From Vibrio sp. AND4 (GTDB taxonomy: Bacteria; Pseudomonadota; Gammaproteobacteria; Enterobacterales; Vibrionaceae): DNA of 64,000 nt. Positions 11,322 through 22,287 of the stretch are shown piece by piece (position 1 is the stretch's first letter; every line of letters starts with the position of its first letter). The position numbers and the translations under genes were made by a program. The DNA lies in the NCBI RefSeq assembly GCF_000171815.1, contig NZ_ABGR01000009.1, positions 58,409 to 122,408 of the forward strand, in the 5' to 3' direction. The notes beneath the pieces are model-generated. The model saw nothing but the letters and a program-made list of their open reading frames with translations, was not told the DNA's origin and ran no database searches.

Positions 11322-12536
11322 ATGAAACTGCCGATTTATCTTGATTATTCCGCTACATGTCCAGTCGATCCTCGTGTTGCTGAAAAAATGGTTCAGTACA
11401 TGACAATGGATGGCACATTTGGCAACCCAGCTTCACGTTCGCACCGTTACGGCTGGCAGGCAGAAGAAGCGGTAGATACTGCTCGTGAGCAAATTGCTGA
11501 CCTTTTAAATGCAGATCCTCGCGAAATCGTATTTACATCTGGTGCGACAGAGTCTGACAACCTTGCTATCAAAGGCGCAGCACATTTTTACGCTAAGAAA
11601 GGTAAACACGTAATCACGTGTAAAACGGAACACAAAGCCGTTCTAGATCCATGTCGCCAACTAGAACGCGAAGGCTTTGAAGTCACTTACCTACAGCCTG
11701 AATCAAATGGCCTGATTGACTTAGACAAGCTCCAAGCAGCAATGCGTGAAGATACGGTTCTAGTTTCAATCATGCATGTAAACAACGAAATTGGTGTTAT
11801 CCAAGACATCGCTGGCATCGGCGAGCTTTGTCGTGCACGTAAGATTGTATTCCACGTTGATGCGGCGCAGTCAGTAGGCAAATTGCCAATCGACGTTCAA
11901 GAATTAAAAGTGGATCTTATCTCATTTTCTGCCCACAAAGCATACGGTCCTAAGGGTATTGGTGCCCTTTACGTGCGTCGTAAGCCTCGTATCCGCCTTG
12001 AAGCGCAGATGCACGGTGGCGGGCATGAACGTGGTTTCCGCTCGGGCACACTGCCGACTCACCAAATCGTGGGTATGGGTGAAGCGTTCCGTCTAGCGAA
12101 AGAGGACATGCAAAAAGATTACGAGCACGCACTCGCGCTTCGTAATCGTCTTCTGGATGGTGTGAAAGACCTAGAAGCTGTAACCGTGAATGGCGACTTA
12201 GAACAGCGCGTTCCCCACAACCTAAACGTGAGTTTCGCGTTTGTCGAAGGTGAATCGCTGCTAATGTCACTGAAAGACCTAGCCGTTTCGTCTGGTAGTG
12301 CTTGTACCTCAGCCAGTTTAGAGCCATCTTATGTGCTTCGTGCACTAGGCTTAGACGACGAACTAGCGCACAGTTCGGTACGTTTTTCATTTGGTCGTTT
12401 TACGACTGAAGCAGAAATTGATTACGCAATTGAACAAATCCGCGTTGCAGTGACTAAGCTACGCGACATGTCTCCTCTATGGGATATGTACAAGGAAGGG
12501 GTTGATCTGAGCACGGTAGAATGGGCTCACCATTAA
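11322..12536 (+). CDS. iscS: Cysteine desulfurase IscS
   Basis: PLP enzyme that takes sulfur from cysteine as a persulfide and passes it to IscU and to tRNA thiolation partners. At 404 residues it matches E. coli IscS. The PLP lysine sits in [12 protein letters not shown] and the active-site loop cysteine in [24 protein letters not shown] sequence precedes ATG 11322. It is the second gene of the isc operon. Confidence 0.98.
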   Translation: MKLPIYLDYSATCPVDPRVAEKMVQYMTMDGTFGNPASRSHRYGWQAEEAVDTAREQIADLLNADPREIVFTSGATESDNLAIKGAAHFYAKKGKHVITCKTEHKAVLDPCRQLEREGFEVTYLQPESNGLIDLDKLQAAMREDTVLVSIMHVNNEIGVIQDIAGIGELCRARKIVFHVDAAQSVGKLPIDVQELKVDLISFSAHKAYGPKGIGALYVRRKPRIRLEAQMHGGGHERGFRSGTLPTHQIVGMGEAFRLAKEDMQKDYEHALALRNRLLDGVKDLEAVTVNGDLEQRVPHNLNVSFAFVEGESLLMSLKDLAVSSGSACTSASLEPSYVLRALGLDDELAHSSVRFSFGRFTTEAEIDYAIEQIRVAVTKLRDMSPLWDMYKEGVDLSTVEWAHH

Positions 12537-12573
12537 TCTCACGGACTGAATAGAGGATTCGAGGTAATTTATT

Positions 12574-12957
12574 ATGGCATATAGCGAAAAAGTAATTGAT
12601 CACTACGAGAACCCACGTAATGTTGGTTCGTTTGATAAAGAAGATCCATCGGTAGGCAGCGGTATGGTCGGTGCTCCAGCTTGTGGTGACGTAATGAAGC
12701 TTCAAATCAAGGTGACGCCAGAAGGCATCATTGAAGATGCGAAGTTCAAAACATACGGTTGTGGTAGTGCAATTGCATCAAGCTCACTAGTAACTGAGTG
12801 GGTAAAAGGCAAGTCTATCGACGAAGCGGCATCCATCAAAAACTCTGAGATTGCAGAAGAGCTAGAACTTCCACCGGTGAAAGTGCACTGCTCAATCCTT
12901 GCGGAAGATGCTATCAAAGCTGCCGTAGCAGACTACAAGAAAAAACATCAGGAATAA
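12574..12957 (+). CDS. iscU: Fe-S cluster scaffold IscU
   Basis: Scaffold on which [2Fe-2S] clusters are built from IscS sulfur and iron, then released by HscA/HscB. It has 127 residues (E. coli 128). The three conserved cysteines are in APACGDVMKL, TYGCGSAIASSS and VHCSILAEDAI. The HscA-recognition motif LPPVK is present just before the third cysteine. It lies 37 bp downstream of iscS in the operon. Confidence 0.98.
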   Translation: MAYSEKVIDHYENPRNVGSFDKEDPSVGSGMVGAPACGDVMKLQIKVTPEGIIEDAKFKTYGCGSAIASSSLVTEWVKGKSIDEAASIKNSEIAEELELPPVKVHCSILAEDAIKAAVADYKKKHQE

Positions 12958-13030
12958 CCGTTCCTCATAATAGTGGGGGCCTTTAAGCGCTCCCATTCCA
13001 AAACGTAATTTAGATAGACTAAGGTGCAGT

Positions 13031-13354
13031 ATGGCCATCACAATGACAGAATCAGCGGCAAGTCGCGTAAAAGCATTCCTAGATAACCGAGGTAAAGGCA
13101 TCGGTTTGCGTCTTGGAGTGAAGACGACAGGCTGTTCCGGCATGGCTTATGTACTTGAGTTTGTTGATGATCTAAACGAAGAAGACGAAGTTTTTGAACT
13201 GTCCGACGTGAAAATCATTATTGACAAGAAAAGCCTAGTTTACCTGGATGGTACTGAGCTGGATTACGTTAAGGAAGGGTTGAACGAAGGTTTTGAATTC
13301 AACAACCCCAATGCGAAAAGTGAATGCGGTTGTGGTGAAAGCTTCAACGTCTAA
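13031..13354 (+). CDS. iscA: A-type Fe-S assembly protein IscA
   Basis: A-type carrier thought to deliver clusters, mainly [4Fe-4S], to target proteins. It has 107 residues, identical in length to E. coli IscA. The three conserved cysteines occur in [14 protein letters not shown] and in the C-terminal ECGCGESF. It sits between iscU and hscB, 73 bp after iscU. Confidence 0.97.
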   Translation: MAITMTESAASRVKAFLDNRGKGIGLRLGVKTTGCSGMAYVLEFVDDLNEEDEVFELSDVKIIIDKKSLVYLDGTELDYVKEGLNEGFEFNNPNAKSECGCGESFNV

Positions 13355-13409
13355 TTGACAGTCCTTCTGGGCAATCGAGTCCAGAAGGTTTTACTAGGAC
13401 CCGATCTTA

Positions 13410-13925
13410 ATGAATCACTTTGAATTATTTGGGCTACCAAGTCAGTTTCAGCTGGATGGTAGCCTTCTTTCTTCTCAGTTCCGAGAACTGCAAAAGCGCT
13501 TCCACCCAGATAACTTTGCTACAGCTTCTGAACGTGATCGTCTTATGGCGGTACAAAAAGCAGCACAAATCAACGACGCGTATCAAATTCTTAAACATCC
13601 GATCTCCCGTGCTGAATATATTTTGGCAGAAAACGGAACAGAAATTCGTGGTGAGCAACAAACCATGCAAGATCCGATGTTTCTAATGGAGCAAATGGAG
13701 TTACGCGAAGAACTGGAAGAGATTGCTGACTGCTCTGATCCTGAATCAGCGCTTTTTGACTTCGACGCCAAGGTCAGCAAAATGTACAAACAGCATTTGG
13801 CGAGTGTAGAACAAGAGCTTGACCAAGGTCTTTGGCCAGCTGCCGCAGACCGAGTTCGCAAGCTCAAATTTATTGCCAAGCTAAAGAACGAAATTGAACT
13901 GGTTGAAGACAAACTCCTCAGCTAG
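13410..13925 (+). CDS. hscB: Fe-S cluster co-chaperone HscB
   Basis: J-domain co-chaperone (Hsc20) that escorts IscU to HscA and stimulates its ATPase. It has 171 residues. The N-terminal J domain has the HPD tripeptide in QKRFHPDNFA; the C-terminal three-helix domain that binds IscU follows. It is 21 bp upstream of hscA and probably translated from the same message. Confidence 0.97.
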   Translation: MNHFELFGLPSQFQLDGSLLSSQFRELQKRFHPDNFATASERDRLMAVQKAAQINDAYQILKHPISRAEYILAENGTEIRGEQQTMQDPMFLMEQMELREELEEIADCSDPESALFDFDAKVSKMYKQHLASVEQELDQGLWPAAADRVRKLKFIAKLKNEIELVEDKLLS

Positions 13926-13946
13926 TTAGCGCGACAAGGACCCATC

Positions 13947-15800
13947 ATGGCACTACTTCAAATCGCAGAACCGGGCCAAAGCTCGGCGCCTCATGAGCAT
14001 AAGTTAGCAGCGGGTATTGACTTAGGTACCACCAACTCTTTGGTTGCCTCTGTTCGAAGCGGCGACGCAAAAACACTCACAGACGATCAAGGCCGCAGCA
14101 TATTGCCTTCAGTAGTAAACTACGCACAAGAGACGGCGTTAGTTGGTTACGAGGCAAAAGCGAAAGCGGAGCAAGAACCACAAAACACCATTATTTCGGT
14201 AAAACGTTTGATTGGTCGTTCATTAAAAGACATTCAAGCTCGCTATCCATCTTTGCCTTACCAGTTTAACCAAAGCGACAACGGTCTGCCTATTCTGCAA
14301 ACCGCTCAAGGTAACAAGAACCCGATTGAAGTGTCAGCAGACATCCTTAAAGCACTCGGTAAACGTGCAGAGGAGACGCTAGGTGGTGAGTTAGCTGGTG
14401 TGGTTATTACTGTCCCAGCTTATTTTGACGACGCTCAACGTGCAGGTACAAAAGATGCGGCGAAATTGGCTGGTCTTCATGTACTCCGCTTGCTGAATGA
14501 ACCAACAGCAGCTGCGATTGCTTACGGATTAGACTCTGGTCAGGAAGGTGTGATTGCGGTTTACGATTTAGGTGGCGGTACATTCGACATCTCTATTCTA
14601 CGCTTGTCGAAAGGTGTTTTTGAAGTATTAGCGACAGGTGGCGATTCTGCGTTAGGTGGTGATGATTTTGACCACCTATTAGCGGGTTACCTCATGGAGC
14701 AGGCAGGCTTAGAAGCGCCGCTTTCTGCTGAGAAAAACCGTGTGTTACTGAACATTGCTACGGCGACGAAGATTGCTTTCTCTGAGCAAGACAGCGTTGA
14801 CGTTGATGTATTTGGCTGGAAAGGTTCAGTGACTCGTGAACAGTTCGAGGATCTGATTCGTCCGTTAGTGAAGAAAACCCTAATGTCTTGTCGCCGAGCG
14901 TTAAAAGATGCTGGCGTGGAGACTGAAGAGGTATTTGAAGCGGTGATGGTCGGTGGCTCAACACGCACAAGGCTTGTGCGCGAAATGGTCGGCGAATTCT
15001 TCGGTCGTACCCCACTAACCAGTATTAATCCGGATGAAGTCGTCGCCATTGGCGCTGGTATCCAGGCAGACATCTTAGCGGGTAATAAACCTGATTCGGA
15101 AATGTTGCTGCTTGACGTAATTCCATTGTCTCTTGGTATTGAAACCATGGGTGGCTTGGTTGAGAAAATCATTCCACGTAACACCACGATTCCTGTCGCT
15201 CGAGCACAAGAATTTACCACGTTCAAAGATGGTCAAACAGCAATGAGCGTGCACACCGTACAAGGTGAGCGTGAAATGGTGGATGACTGTCGTTCATTAG
15301 CGCGTTTCTCATTAAAAGGAATCCCTCCGATGGCGGCGGGTGCTGCGCACATTCGCGTAACTTACCAAGTGGACGCCGATGGCCTACTGTCTGTGACTGC
15401 GATGGAAAAGAGCACGGGTGCGCAAGCTGAGATCCAAGTCAAACCTTCTTACGGTCTAAGCGATGATGAAGTAGCGAATATGCTGCGCGATTCGATGGCT
15501 TTCGCGAAAGAGGACATGCAGGCTCGAGCCTTGGCCGAACAGCGTGTCGAAGCGGATCGTGTCATTGAGGGTTTGATCGCAGCGATGCAAGCTGATGGCG
15601 ATGAGCTGTTATCAGACCAAGAGAAACAGAACCTATTAAAAGTAATTGAAGCGCTGATTGAACTACGCAGTGGCGATGATGCGAATGCTATCGAGCAAGG
15701 CATCAAAGACACCGACAAAGCAAGCCAAGACTTTGCGTCGCGCCGTATGGATAAATCAATTCGAGCTGCGCTTTCCGGTCAGTCAGTTAACGATATATAA
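13947..15800 (+). CDS. hscA: Fe-S assembly Hsp70 chaperone HscA
   Basis: Specialised Hsp70 that uses ATP to release clusters from IscU. It has 617 residues, near the E. coli length of 616. The nucleotide-binding domain has [12 protein letters not shown] and [14 protein letters not shown]; the substrate-binding domain begins after [22 protein letters not shown] sequence (here [17 protein letters not shown]). Distinguished from DnaK by the N-terminal extension before GIDLGTTNS and by operon position between hscB and fdx. Confidence 0.98.
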   Translation: MALLQIAEPGQSSAPHEHKLAAGIDLGTTNSLVASVRSGDAKTLTDDQGRSILPSVVNYAQETALVGYEAKAKAEQEPQNTIISVKRLIGRSLKDIQARYPSLPYQFNQSDNGLPILQTAQGNKNPIEVSADILKALGKRAEETLGGELAGVVITVPAYFDDAQRAGTKDAAKLAGLHVLRLLNEPTAAAIAYGLDSGQEGVIAVYDLGGGTFDISILRLSKGVFEVLATGGDSALGGDDFDHLLAGYLMEQAGLEAPLSAEKNRVLLNIATATKIAFSEQDSVDVDVFGWKGSVTREQFEDLIRPLVKKTLMSCRRALKDAGVETEEVFEAVMVGGSTRTRLVREMVGEFFGRTPLTSINPDEVVAIGAGIQADILAGNKPDSEMLLLDVIPLSLGIETMGGLVEKIIPRNTTIPVARAQEFTTFKDGQTAMSVHTVQGEREMVDDCRSLARFSLKGIPPMAAGAAHIRVTYQVDADGLLSVTAMEKSTGAQAEIQVKPSYGLSDDEVANMLRDSMAFAKEDMQARALAEQRVEADRVIEGLIAAMQADGDELLSDQEKQNLLKVIEALIELRSGDDANAIEQGIKDTDKASQDFASRRMDKSIRAALSGQSVNDI

Positions 15801-15813
15801 GAGATAAGTATTT

Positions 15814-16152
15814 ATGCCTAAGATTATTGTATTACCACACGAAGATTTGTGCCCAGAAGGTGCGGTGTTGGAAGCAAACGCTGGTGACTCCGTTCTAGAT
15901 GTGGCGCTAAAAAATGGCATTGGTATCGAGCATGCATGTGAGAAGTCATGCGCATGTACGACTTGCCATGTGATCATTCGTGAAGGCTTTGATTCGCTAG
16001 AAGAAAGTGAAGAGCTGGAAGATGACATGCTCGATAAAGCATGGGGATTAGAGCCTGAATCTCGTCTCGGCTGTCAGGCAAGAATTGCAGATGAAGACTT
16101 GGTTGTTGAGATCCCAAAATACACGTTAAACCACGCGTCGGAAGATCACTAA
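15814..16152 (+). CDS. fdx: ISC-type [2Fe-2S] ferredoxin
   Basis: Electron donor for cluster assembly on IscU. It has 112 residues. Cluster ligands lie in CEKSCACTTCHVII and LGCQARI (adrenodoxin-type C-x5-C-x2-C...C spacing). It follows hscA by 13 bp and precedes iscX. Confidence 0.97.
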   Translation: MPKIIVLPHEDLCPEGAVLEANAGDSVLDVALKNGIGIEHACEKSCACTTCHVIIREGFDSLEESEELEDDMLDKAWGLEPESRLGCQARIADEDLVVEIPKYTLNHASEDH

Positions 16153-16196
16153 TACTATCCTCCTAATGTATGGGCGAAGAAAAAGGAAGACGAGAA

Positions 16197-16391
16197 ATGA
16201 AATGGACCGATTCACGCGATATCGCGATTGAGCTTTGTGACAAGTTTCCCGACTTAGATCCTAAAACTGTACGTTTTACCGATCTTCATCAATGGATCAT
16301 GGAATTGGATGGTTTTGACGACGAGCCAAACCATAGTAATGAAAAGATTCTAGAAGCGGTTATCTTATGTTGGATGGATGAGGCAGACTAA
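16197..16391 (+). CDS. iscX: Fe-S assembly regulator IscX
   Basis: Small acidic protein that binds IscS and iron and tunes desulfurase activity. The frame opens at 16170, but the ATG at 16197 has AAGGAAGA upstream and yields [13 protein letters not shown], matching the family start, and 64 residues. Conserved [17 protein letters not shown] and [17 protein letters not shown] blocks are clear. Last gene of the isc operon before a strong terminator. Confidence 0.96.
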   Translation: MKWTDSRDIAIELCDKFPDLDPKTVRFTDLHQWIMELDGFDDEPNHSNEKILEAVILCWMDEAD

Positions 16392-16443
16392 CGTTTGTTT
16401 CGGCAGCAAAACGCCGTAGGGTTAACAGTTCTCACTGAAAAAA

Positions 16444-16467
16444 GCGGACCATTAGGTCCGTTTTTTA
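16444..16467 (+). terminator. Terminator of the isc operon
   Basis: CGGACC pairs with GGTCCG around ATTA, followed by six T. Confidence 0.92.
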
Positions 16468-16561
16468 TCAAGTTGACATTTTTACCCTACATAATGCTAA
16501 CATCCGGTAGTTATTAAAAAGAATAGGCGTAGGCGACGCCGTTAAAAGACAAGGAGAAACC

Positions 16562-17860
16562 ATGTCTACACAGATGTCTGTATTTCTAAGCCAAGAGCCA
16601 GCAGCACCACACTGGGGTGATAATGCACTGCTTTCGTTCGCTGAGAGAGGCGCAACCATTCACCTAAGTGAATGTCATGATCTTAGTGCAATTCAGCGTG
16701 CAGCGCGTCAACTCGATGGCCAAGGAATTCGTTCAATTTTACTGGCTGGTGATAATTGGGCGTTGGAAAGCGTTTGGGCATTCCACCAAGGTTACCGCAA
16801 TCCGAAAAAACACGGCACCCTAGAGTGGAGTGGGCTTTCTGAACAAGACCAAGCTGAGCTACAGGCTCGCATTATCTCTACGAATTTTACCTGCGACATC
16901 ATCAATAAAACCGCAGAAGAAGTCGCACCGCGACAGCTAGCGACCATGGCCGCTGAATTCATCAAATCTATCGCGCCACAAGGCACAGTAACGGCTCGTA
17001 TCGTTAAAGATAAAGATTTGCTGTCAGAGGGTTGGGAAGGTATTTATGCGGTAGGCCGCGGCTCTGAACGCACATCGGCAATGCTACAACTAGATTACAA
17101 CCCAACGGGTGATGAAAACGCCCCTGTTTTTGCGTGTTTAGTAGGGAAAGGCATCACATTTGATTCAGGCGGTTACAGTTTGAAGGCGTCAAACTTTATG
17201 ACGGCAATGAAAGCGGATATGGGCGGCTCAGGTACGATTACTGGTGGTCTTGGCCTTGCCATTCTTCGTGGCCTGAACAAACGTGTGAAGCTGATCCTTT
17301 GCTGTGCAGAGAACATGGTTTCTGGCCGTGCTCTGAAACTTGGCGATATTATCACTTACAAAAATGGTATGACGGTTGAGATCATGAACACTGACGCAGA
17401 GGGCCGTCTGGTCCTTGCTGATGGTCTTATCTACGCAAGTGAGCAAAAACCTGAGTTAATCATTGATTGCGCAACCCTTACAGGCGCAGCAAAGAATGCG
17501 TTAGGTAACGACTACCACGCACTGATGAGCTTTGATGATGAGCTTTCTCATCAGGCACTGACAGCGGCAAGCCAAGAGAAAGAGGGCTTGTGGCCACTGC
17601 CTCTTGCTGACTTCCACCGTGGTATGTTGCCATCAAACTTTGCAGACCTATCTAACATCAGTTCTGGTGATTACTCGCCTGGCGCAAGCACCGCTGCGGC
17701 ATTCTTGTCTTACTTTGTTGAAGATTACAACAAAGGTTGGTTGCATTTTGACTGTGCAGGTACGTACCGCAAGTCCGCCTCTGATAAGTGGGCTGCTGGC
17801 GCAACGGGGATGGGGGTTCGCACTCTTGCTCGTTTCCTGAATGAGCAAGCCGCAAAATAA
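16562..17860 (+). CDS. pepB: Aminopeptidase PepB (M17 family)
   Basis: Cytoplasmic leucyl-aminopeptidase-family enzyme that removes N-terminal residues from peptides. It has 432 residues (E. coli PepB 427). The M17 catalytic signature [17 protein letters not shown] is present, and metal ligands appear in [13 protein letters not shown] and [13 protein letters not shown] 16562 follows AAGGAGAAACC. It stands downstream of the isc cluster, as in E. coli, but has its own start region after the isc terminator; TTGACA at 16473-16478 could be a -35. Confidence 0.96.
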   Translation: MSTQMSVFLSQEPAAPHWGDNALLSFAERGATIHLSECHDLSAIQRAARQLDGQGIRSILLAGDNWALESVWAFHQGYRNPKKHGTLEWSGLSEQDQAELQARIISTNFTCDIINKTAEEVAPRQLATMAAEFIKSIAPQGTVTARIVKDKDLLSEGWEGIYAVGRGSERTSAMLQLDYNPTGDENAPVFACLVGKGITFDSGGYSLKASNFMTAMKADMGGSGTITGGLGLAILRGLNKRVKLILCCAENMVSGRALKLGDIITYKNGMTVEIMNTDAEGRLVLADGLIYASEQKPELIIDCATLTGAAKNALGNDYHALMSFDDELSHQALTAASQEKEGLWPLPLADFHRGMLPSNFADLSNISSGDYSPGASTAAAFLSYFVEDYNKGWLHFDCAGTYRKSASDKWAAGATGMGVRTLARFLNEQAAK

Positions 17861-17976
17861 GACTTATATCAGTGCAGCCTCACGTTTGTACTGGTATAAC
17901 TGAGAAAGATGTGAGTCACGCATAAAAACGACTATTACAACTGCAACCACAATTACAATTACAAAGAGGAAACTTT

Positions 17977-18402
17977 ATGGCTTTAGAAAGAACGTTTTCA
18001 ATTGTTAAGCCTGACGCTGTAGAACGTAATCTGATTGGTGAAATTTATCATCGCATCGAAAAAGCGAATCTACGTATTGTCGCGGCAAAAATGGTTCATC
18101 TGACAGAAGAACAGGCGAGCGGCTTTTACGCAGAACATGAAGGCAAACCTTTTTTCCCTGCATTGAAAGAGTTCATGACATCTGGCCCAATCATGGTTCA
18201 GGTTCTTGAAGGTGAAGACGCTATCGCGCGTTACCGTGAGCTAATGGGCAAAACTAACCCAGAAGAAGCAGCATGTGGCACCATACGTGCAGATTACGCT
18301 TTGAGTATGCGTCACAACTCTGTGCATGGCTCAGACAGCCCTGAATCAGCGGCTCGTGAAATTGAGTTTTTCTTCCCTGAATCAGAGATTTGTCCTCGTT
18401 AA
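17977..18402 (+). CDS. ndk: Nucleoside diphosphate kinase
   Basis: Transfers the gamma phosphate between nucleoside triphosphates and diphosphates through a phosphohistidine. It has 141 residues. The catalytic histidine is in the signature [16 protein letters not shown], and the N-terminus [17 protein letters not shown] is typical. A monocistronic layout is suggested by 116 bp upstream of it and a terminator downstream. Confidence 0.98.
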   Translation: MALERTFSIVKPDAVERNLIGEIYHRIEKANLRIVAAKMVHLTEEQASGFYAEHEGKPFFPALKEFMTSGPIMVQVLEGEDAIARYRELMGKTNPEEAACGTIRADYALSMRHNSVHGSDSPESAAREIEFFFPESEICPR

Positions 18403-18423
18403 TTTTGTGCTCGCTTGATCGCT

Positions 18424-18451
18424 AAGCCTCGAGTTTTTTCGGGGCTTTTTA
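18424..18451 (+). terminator. Terminator after ndk
   Basis: AGCCTCGA pairs with TCGGGGCT (one G-U) around a T-rich loop, followed by five T. Confidence 0.85.
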
Positions 18452-18611
18452 TTATCTGACATTTAGAAAGTACGGGTGATAAAATTGGGTGAAATTTAAT
18501 CAGTGTAATTTTAATGCCTTAGCGAACTCAGGGCTTTACAACCCTTGTTGTGGCTGCATAAAGGCTGTACAATTCGCGCCCTTATTCTTGTTTCAGTCAT
18601 TGAGAGGCAAC

Positions 18612-19739
18612 ATGACTACTGAAAAAATCAATCTACTCGACTTTGATCGCAAAGGCATGCGTCAATTTTTCGCGGAAGAGCTTGGCGAAAAATCGTTCCG
18701 TGCGGATCAGGTTATGAAGTGGATCTACCATTTCGGTGTTGATGACTTCGACAATATGACGAATATCAACAAGAAGTTACGTGAAAAGCTGCAGTACAAG
18801 TGTGAAATAAAAGCGCCAACCGTAGCGGAAGCTCAGCACTCTTCAGACGGCACGATAAAGTGGGCGATGAAGGTCGGTGATCAAGACGTAGAAACGGTTT
18901 ATATCCCTGAAGATGACCGCGCTACCTTGTGTGTATCTTCTCAGGTTGGTTGTGCGTTGGAGTGTAAATTCTGTTCAACGGCTCAACAAGGCTTCAACCG
19001 CAACCTAAAAGTATCTGAAATCATTGGTCAGGTATGGCGCGCTGCGCGTGAAATCGGTTTGCAGAAAGAAACAGGCCGTCGTCCAATTACTAATGTAGTG
19101 ATGATGGGAATGGGTGAGCCACTTCTTAACATGAAGAACCTTATTCCTGCTCTTGAAATCATGCTAGATGATCTGGGTTTTGGTCTTTCTAAGCGTCGCG
19201 TTACCGTTTCAACGTCTGGTGTGGTCTCTGGTCTGGATCAGATGACAGGTAAAATTGATGTTGCCCTAGCAATCTCTCTACACGCACCAAACGACGAGCT
19301 ACGTAGTCAGATCATGCCAATCAACGATCGTTGGGACATCCAAGATTTCCTAGCATCAGTTCGTCGTTATATAGCGTCTTCCAATGCCAACCGTGGTAAG
19401 GTCACTGTAGAGTATGTTTTACTGGATCATATTAATGATGATATGGACCATGCTCGTGAACTTGCGGAGCTAATGAAAGATACGCCATGTAAGATCAACC
19501 TGATTCCATTTAACCCGTACCCAGGTTCTCCTTACAAAAAACCAAGTAACTCGCGCATTGACCGTTTCCAGAAAACATTGATGCAATACGAACACACAGT
19601 AACGGTTCGTAAAACGCGCGGTGATGATATCGATGCGGCTTGCGGCCAGCTAGTCGGTGACGTTATAGACCGCACGAAGCGCACAGCGGCTTTAAAAGCG
19701 GCGCGCGGAGCAGAAACCATCGACGTAAAAGCGGTGTAA
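18612..19739 (+). CDS. rlmN: Dual-specificity 23S rRNA/tRNA (adenine-C2) methyltransferase RlmN
   Basis: Radical-SAM enzyme that forms m2A2503 in 23S rRNA and m2A37 in some tRNAs. The open frame begins at 18489, but [16 protein letters not shown] at ATG 18612, after GAGAGGC, is the family start and gives 375 residues. The CxxxCxxC cluster motif is in [19 protein letters not shown]. The C-terminal cysteine used for methyl transfer is likely the one in DIDAACGQL. Upstream of rodZ, the usual order. Confidence 0.97.
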   Translation: MTTEKINLLDFDRKGMRQFFAEELGEKSFRADQVMKWIYHFGVDDFDNMTNINKKLREKLQYKCEIKAPTVAEAQHSSDGTIKWAMKVGDQDVETVYIPEDDRATLCVSSQVGCALECKFCSTAQQGFNRNLKVSEIIGQVWRAAREIGLQKETGRRPITNVVMMGMGEPLLNMKNLIPALEIMLDDLGFGLSKRRVTVSTSGVVSGLDQMTGKIDVALAISLHAPNDELRSQIMPINDRWDIQDFLASVRRYIASSNANRGKVTVEYVLLDHINDDMDHARELAELMKDTPCKINLIPFNPYPGSPYKKPSNSRIDRFQKTLMQYEHTVTVRKTRGDDIDAACGQLVGDVIDRTKRTAALKAARGAETIDVKAV

Positions 19740-19758
19740 TCTGCAAGAACAGAGAGAT

Positions 19759-19786
19759 AGCCAGAGCCTCATGCTCTGGCTCTTTC
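19759..19786 (+). terminator. Terminator after rlmN
   Basis: AGCCAGAG pairs with CTCTGGCT around CCTCATG, followed by a short T-rich tail. Confidence 0.75.
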
Positions 19787-20155
19787 ATTTATTGGAGGTG
19801 AGATATCACCTGACACTGACCAGCGTATCGATAATTGTTTTGCGTTATTGTGTCAATTTTTGGACAAAAGCTTGCTCAATCTGTTAATTTGAGAGCAAAG
19901 AGTTTTTGTCTTCATAAAACATTCGCTTATCATGGTATGCGAAAGACAGCGATGACACTGACTATCCTCAGTATTTTTCCAATACGCTTTGCTAAATCGG
20001 AGCAAAACGAGCATTCTCACTCTGATTACTGAGAATTTCTAAAATATTATTTTGGTTAACGCGTTCTGGCTAGCTATCTTTAAGTGAGGCCTAATTACAA
20101 CGAAAATGAAAATAAACAACTGCGTTAGCCACAAAACAGGTTAAATACCGCCATT
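19787..20155. other. Intergenic region rlmN-rodZ
   Basis: About 370 bp, AT-rich. A 65-codon frame at 19835-20032 has no supporting motif and poor initiation context, so I do not call it. No complete pilW/pilF-type gene is present here, although some gammaproteobacteria carry one at this position. The rodZ promoter presumably lies in the last 120 bp. Confidence 0.6.
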
Positions 20156-21109
20156 ATGACAGAACACGAAAATACGAATGAAGTGCCCCTCGAGATAGAG
20201 GCAGGCACGTTACTTAAAAATAAACGCGAATCTTTAGGCATGACTCAGAAGCACGTTGCTGATCGTCTGAGACTTCGCGTTTCTGTAGTTGAGGACATCG
20301 AACAAAACCGACTGGAAGAGCAGCTAGTTTCAACGTTCACGCGTGGTTACCTGCGTTCGTATGCCAAGCTTGTCGGTCTTGATGAAAAGATAGTCTTGGC
20401 TGCATTAGAGCAGGCGTCTGGCGTGCGCGCTAAACCGCAAGAAGCAGAAATGCAGAGCTTCTCGCGTAAGACGAAAGACGAGAAACACAATAGCCGCATC
20501 ATGTTACTTACTTGGGTTATTGCTATCGTGATCACTGGTATTTCGGGTGCATGGTGGTGGCAGAACCAACAAGAAAATAGTCTTGCTCAGTTCAGTGAGC
20601 AAACTACAGAAACAGAACAAATGGCTGACGATGCCGAAATCGATAAAATGAGTGCTGATGAGCTCATCGCAAGTACTCCAGCTGAAATAGCACCAGTAGC
20701 GGCAGTCACTGCTGCCGATACCACAATAAATGCACAAGCTGAAGTGACTGAGCCAGTGATGGCTGAGGCCAAAGAAGAAGTGACTGCGCAAGTGATCCAA
20801 AAACCAAATGCAGTTGTTGAAGCAGTGCAAGAGATAGAAGAACCTGCTGCTCCAGTTGTGCCAGAGGGCATGACGCGGCTGACCATGAAATTCAAGGCGG
20901 ATTGCTGGATTCAAGTCAAAGATGTGAACGGCAAAACGTTAGTAAGCGGTACTCGTAAGCCGGGGCAAGACGTAGAACTTGCCGGCAAAGCACCGTTTAA
21001 AGTGATATTAGGCGCACCTGAAGGCGTTACAATGACATTTGCAAGTGAACCTGTCGACCTTTCTGGGTATACTTCAGGCAAAGTAGCTAGATTCACCATA
21101 CCGTTATAA
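20156..21109 (+). CDS. rodZ: Cytoskeletal protein RodZ
   Basis: Bitopic membrane protein that links MreB to the elongasome and helps keep rod shape. It has 317 residues. Order seen: an N-terminal helix-turn-helix of the Cro/CI type (about residues 18-80, [20 protein letters not shown]), a basic linker, one membrane segment (about 118-138, [19 protein letters not shown]), a long Ala/Glu/Val-rich periplasmic linker, and a C-terminal DUF4115-type beta domain (about 240-317, [13 protein letters not shown]). ispG begins 5 bp after its stop, so the two are probably co-transcribed. Confidence 0.94.
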   Translation: MTEHENTNEVPLEIEAGTLLKNKRESLGMTQKHVADRLRLRVSVVEDIEQNRLEEQLVSTFTRGYLRSYAKLVGLDEKIVLAALEQASGVRAKPQEAEMQSFSRKTKDEKHNSRIMLLTWVIAIVITGISGAWWWQNQQENSLAQFSEQTTETEQMADDAEIDKMSADELIASTPAEIAPVAAVTAADTTINAQAEVTEPVMAEAKEEVTAQVIQKPNAVVEAVQEIEEPAAPVVPEGMTRLTMKFKADCWIQVKDVNGKTLVSGTRKPGQDVELAGKAPFKVILGAPEGVTMTFASEPVDLSGYTSGKVARFTIPL

Positions 21110-21114
21110 ATATT

Positions 21115-22233
21115 ATGCAACACGAATCTCCGATTATTCGTCGTAAATCGACGCGCATTTATGTGGGTGATGTGCCCGTTGGCGACGGTGCTCCAATTGC
21201 CGTACAGTCAATGACAAACACTCGCACGACTGATGTGGAAGCCACAGTCGCACAAATCCGAGCATTAGAAAAAGTGGGTGCAGACATAGTACGTGTTTCT
21301 GTTCCTACCATGGATGCGGCGGAAGCCTTTAAACTCATAAAACAACAAGTATCAGTGCCGTTAGTTGCGGATATTCACTTTGACTACCGTATTGCATTGA
21401 AAGTAGCGGAGTACGGCGTTGACTGTTTACGCATTAACCCTGGCAACATAGGTAACGAAGAGCGTATTCGTTCGGTCGTAGACTGTGCTCGTGACAAAAA
21501 CATCCCCATCCGTATTGGTGTCAATGGTGGTTCTTTGGAAAAAGATCTGCAGATGAAATACGGAGAGCCAACGGCAGAGGCATTAGTGGAGTCGGCAATG
21601 CGTCACGTGGATCATCTAGACCGTCTTAACTTTGACCAATTCAAAGTCAGTGTGAAAGCGTCAGATGTGTTCCTAGCGGTGGATTCATACCGTTTATTGG
21701 CAAAACAAATTGACCAACCGTTACACCTTGGTATCACCGAGGCGGGCGGTGCTCGCGCTGGTGCAGTGAAATCCTCTGTTGGACTTGGCATGCTGTTGGC
21801 TGAAGGTATCGGTGATACGCTACGCATCTCATTGGCTGCCGATCCGGTAGAAGAGATCAAAGTTGGCTTTGATATTCTTAAATCCCTGCGTATTCGCTCT
21901 CGTGGCATTAACTTTATTGCTTGTCCGAGCTGTTCACGTCAGGAATTCGATGTGATTAACACCGTAAACGCACTAGAAGAGCGGCTAGAAGATATTATTA
22001 CGCCTATGGATGTGTCTATCATCGGCTGTGTGGTCAACGGTCCAGGTGAAGCTGAGGTTTCACACCTTGGGCTAGCAGGCAGTAATAAGAAGAGCGCATT
22101 TTACGAAGACGGCAAACGTCAGAAAGAGCGTTTCGACAACGATGATCTAGTCAACCAACTAGAAGTAAAAATCCGTGCGAAAGCGTCTGTATTAGACCAA
22201 GCTAACCGCATCGATATCAAACAAGAAGATTAA
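21115..22233 (+). CDS. ispG: 4-hydroxy-3-methylbut-2-en-1-yl diphosphate synthase
   Basis: [4Fe-4S] enzyme that converts MEcPP to HMBPP, the penultimate step of the MEP isoprenoid pathway. It has 372 residues, the E. coli length. Cluster cysteines are in [12 protein letters not shown] and [20 protein letters not shown] 21115 follows the rodZ stop closely, in the conserved rodZ-ispG-hisS order. Confidence 0.98.
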   Translation: MQHESPIIRRKSTRIYVGDVPVGDGAPIAVQSMTNTRTTDVEATVAQIRALEKVGADIVRVSVPTMDAAEAFKLIKQQVSVPLVADIHFDYRIALKVAEYGVDCLRINPGNIGNEERIRSVVDCARDKNIPIRIGVNGGSLEKDLQMKYGEPTAEALVESAMRHVDHLDRLNFDQFKVSVKASDVFLAVDSYRLLAKQIDQPLHLGITEAGGARAGAVKSSVGLGMLLAEGIGDTLRISLAADPVEEIKVGFDILKSLRIRSRGINFIACPSCSRQEFDVINTVNALEERLEDIITPMDVSIIGCVVNGPGEAEVSHLGLAGSNKKSAFYEDGKRQKERFDNDDLVNQLEVKIRAKASVLDQANRIDIKQED

Positions 22234-22287
22234 TCTCATAGCTTGAGCACGTCAGCGTGCTCGGGCTACCAAGCGACGGTAATTATT

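Noticed and set aside
19835..20032. 65-codon ORF between rlmN and rodZ
   Set aside because: No motif, poor start context, and skewed composition typical of noncoding AT-rich DNA.
19787..20155. Loss of pilW/pilF between rlmN and rodZ as a notable absence
   Set aside because: In Vibrio the pilF-type gene may lie elsewhere in the genome, so absence here is not evidence of loss.
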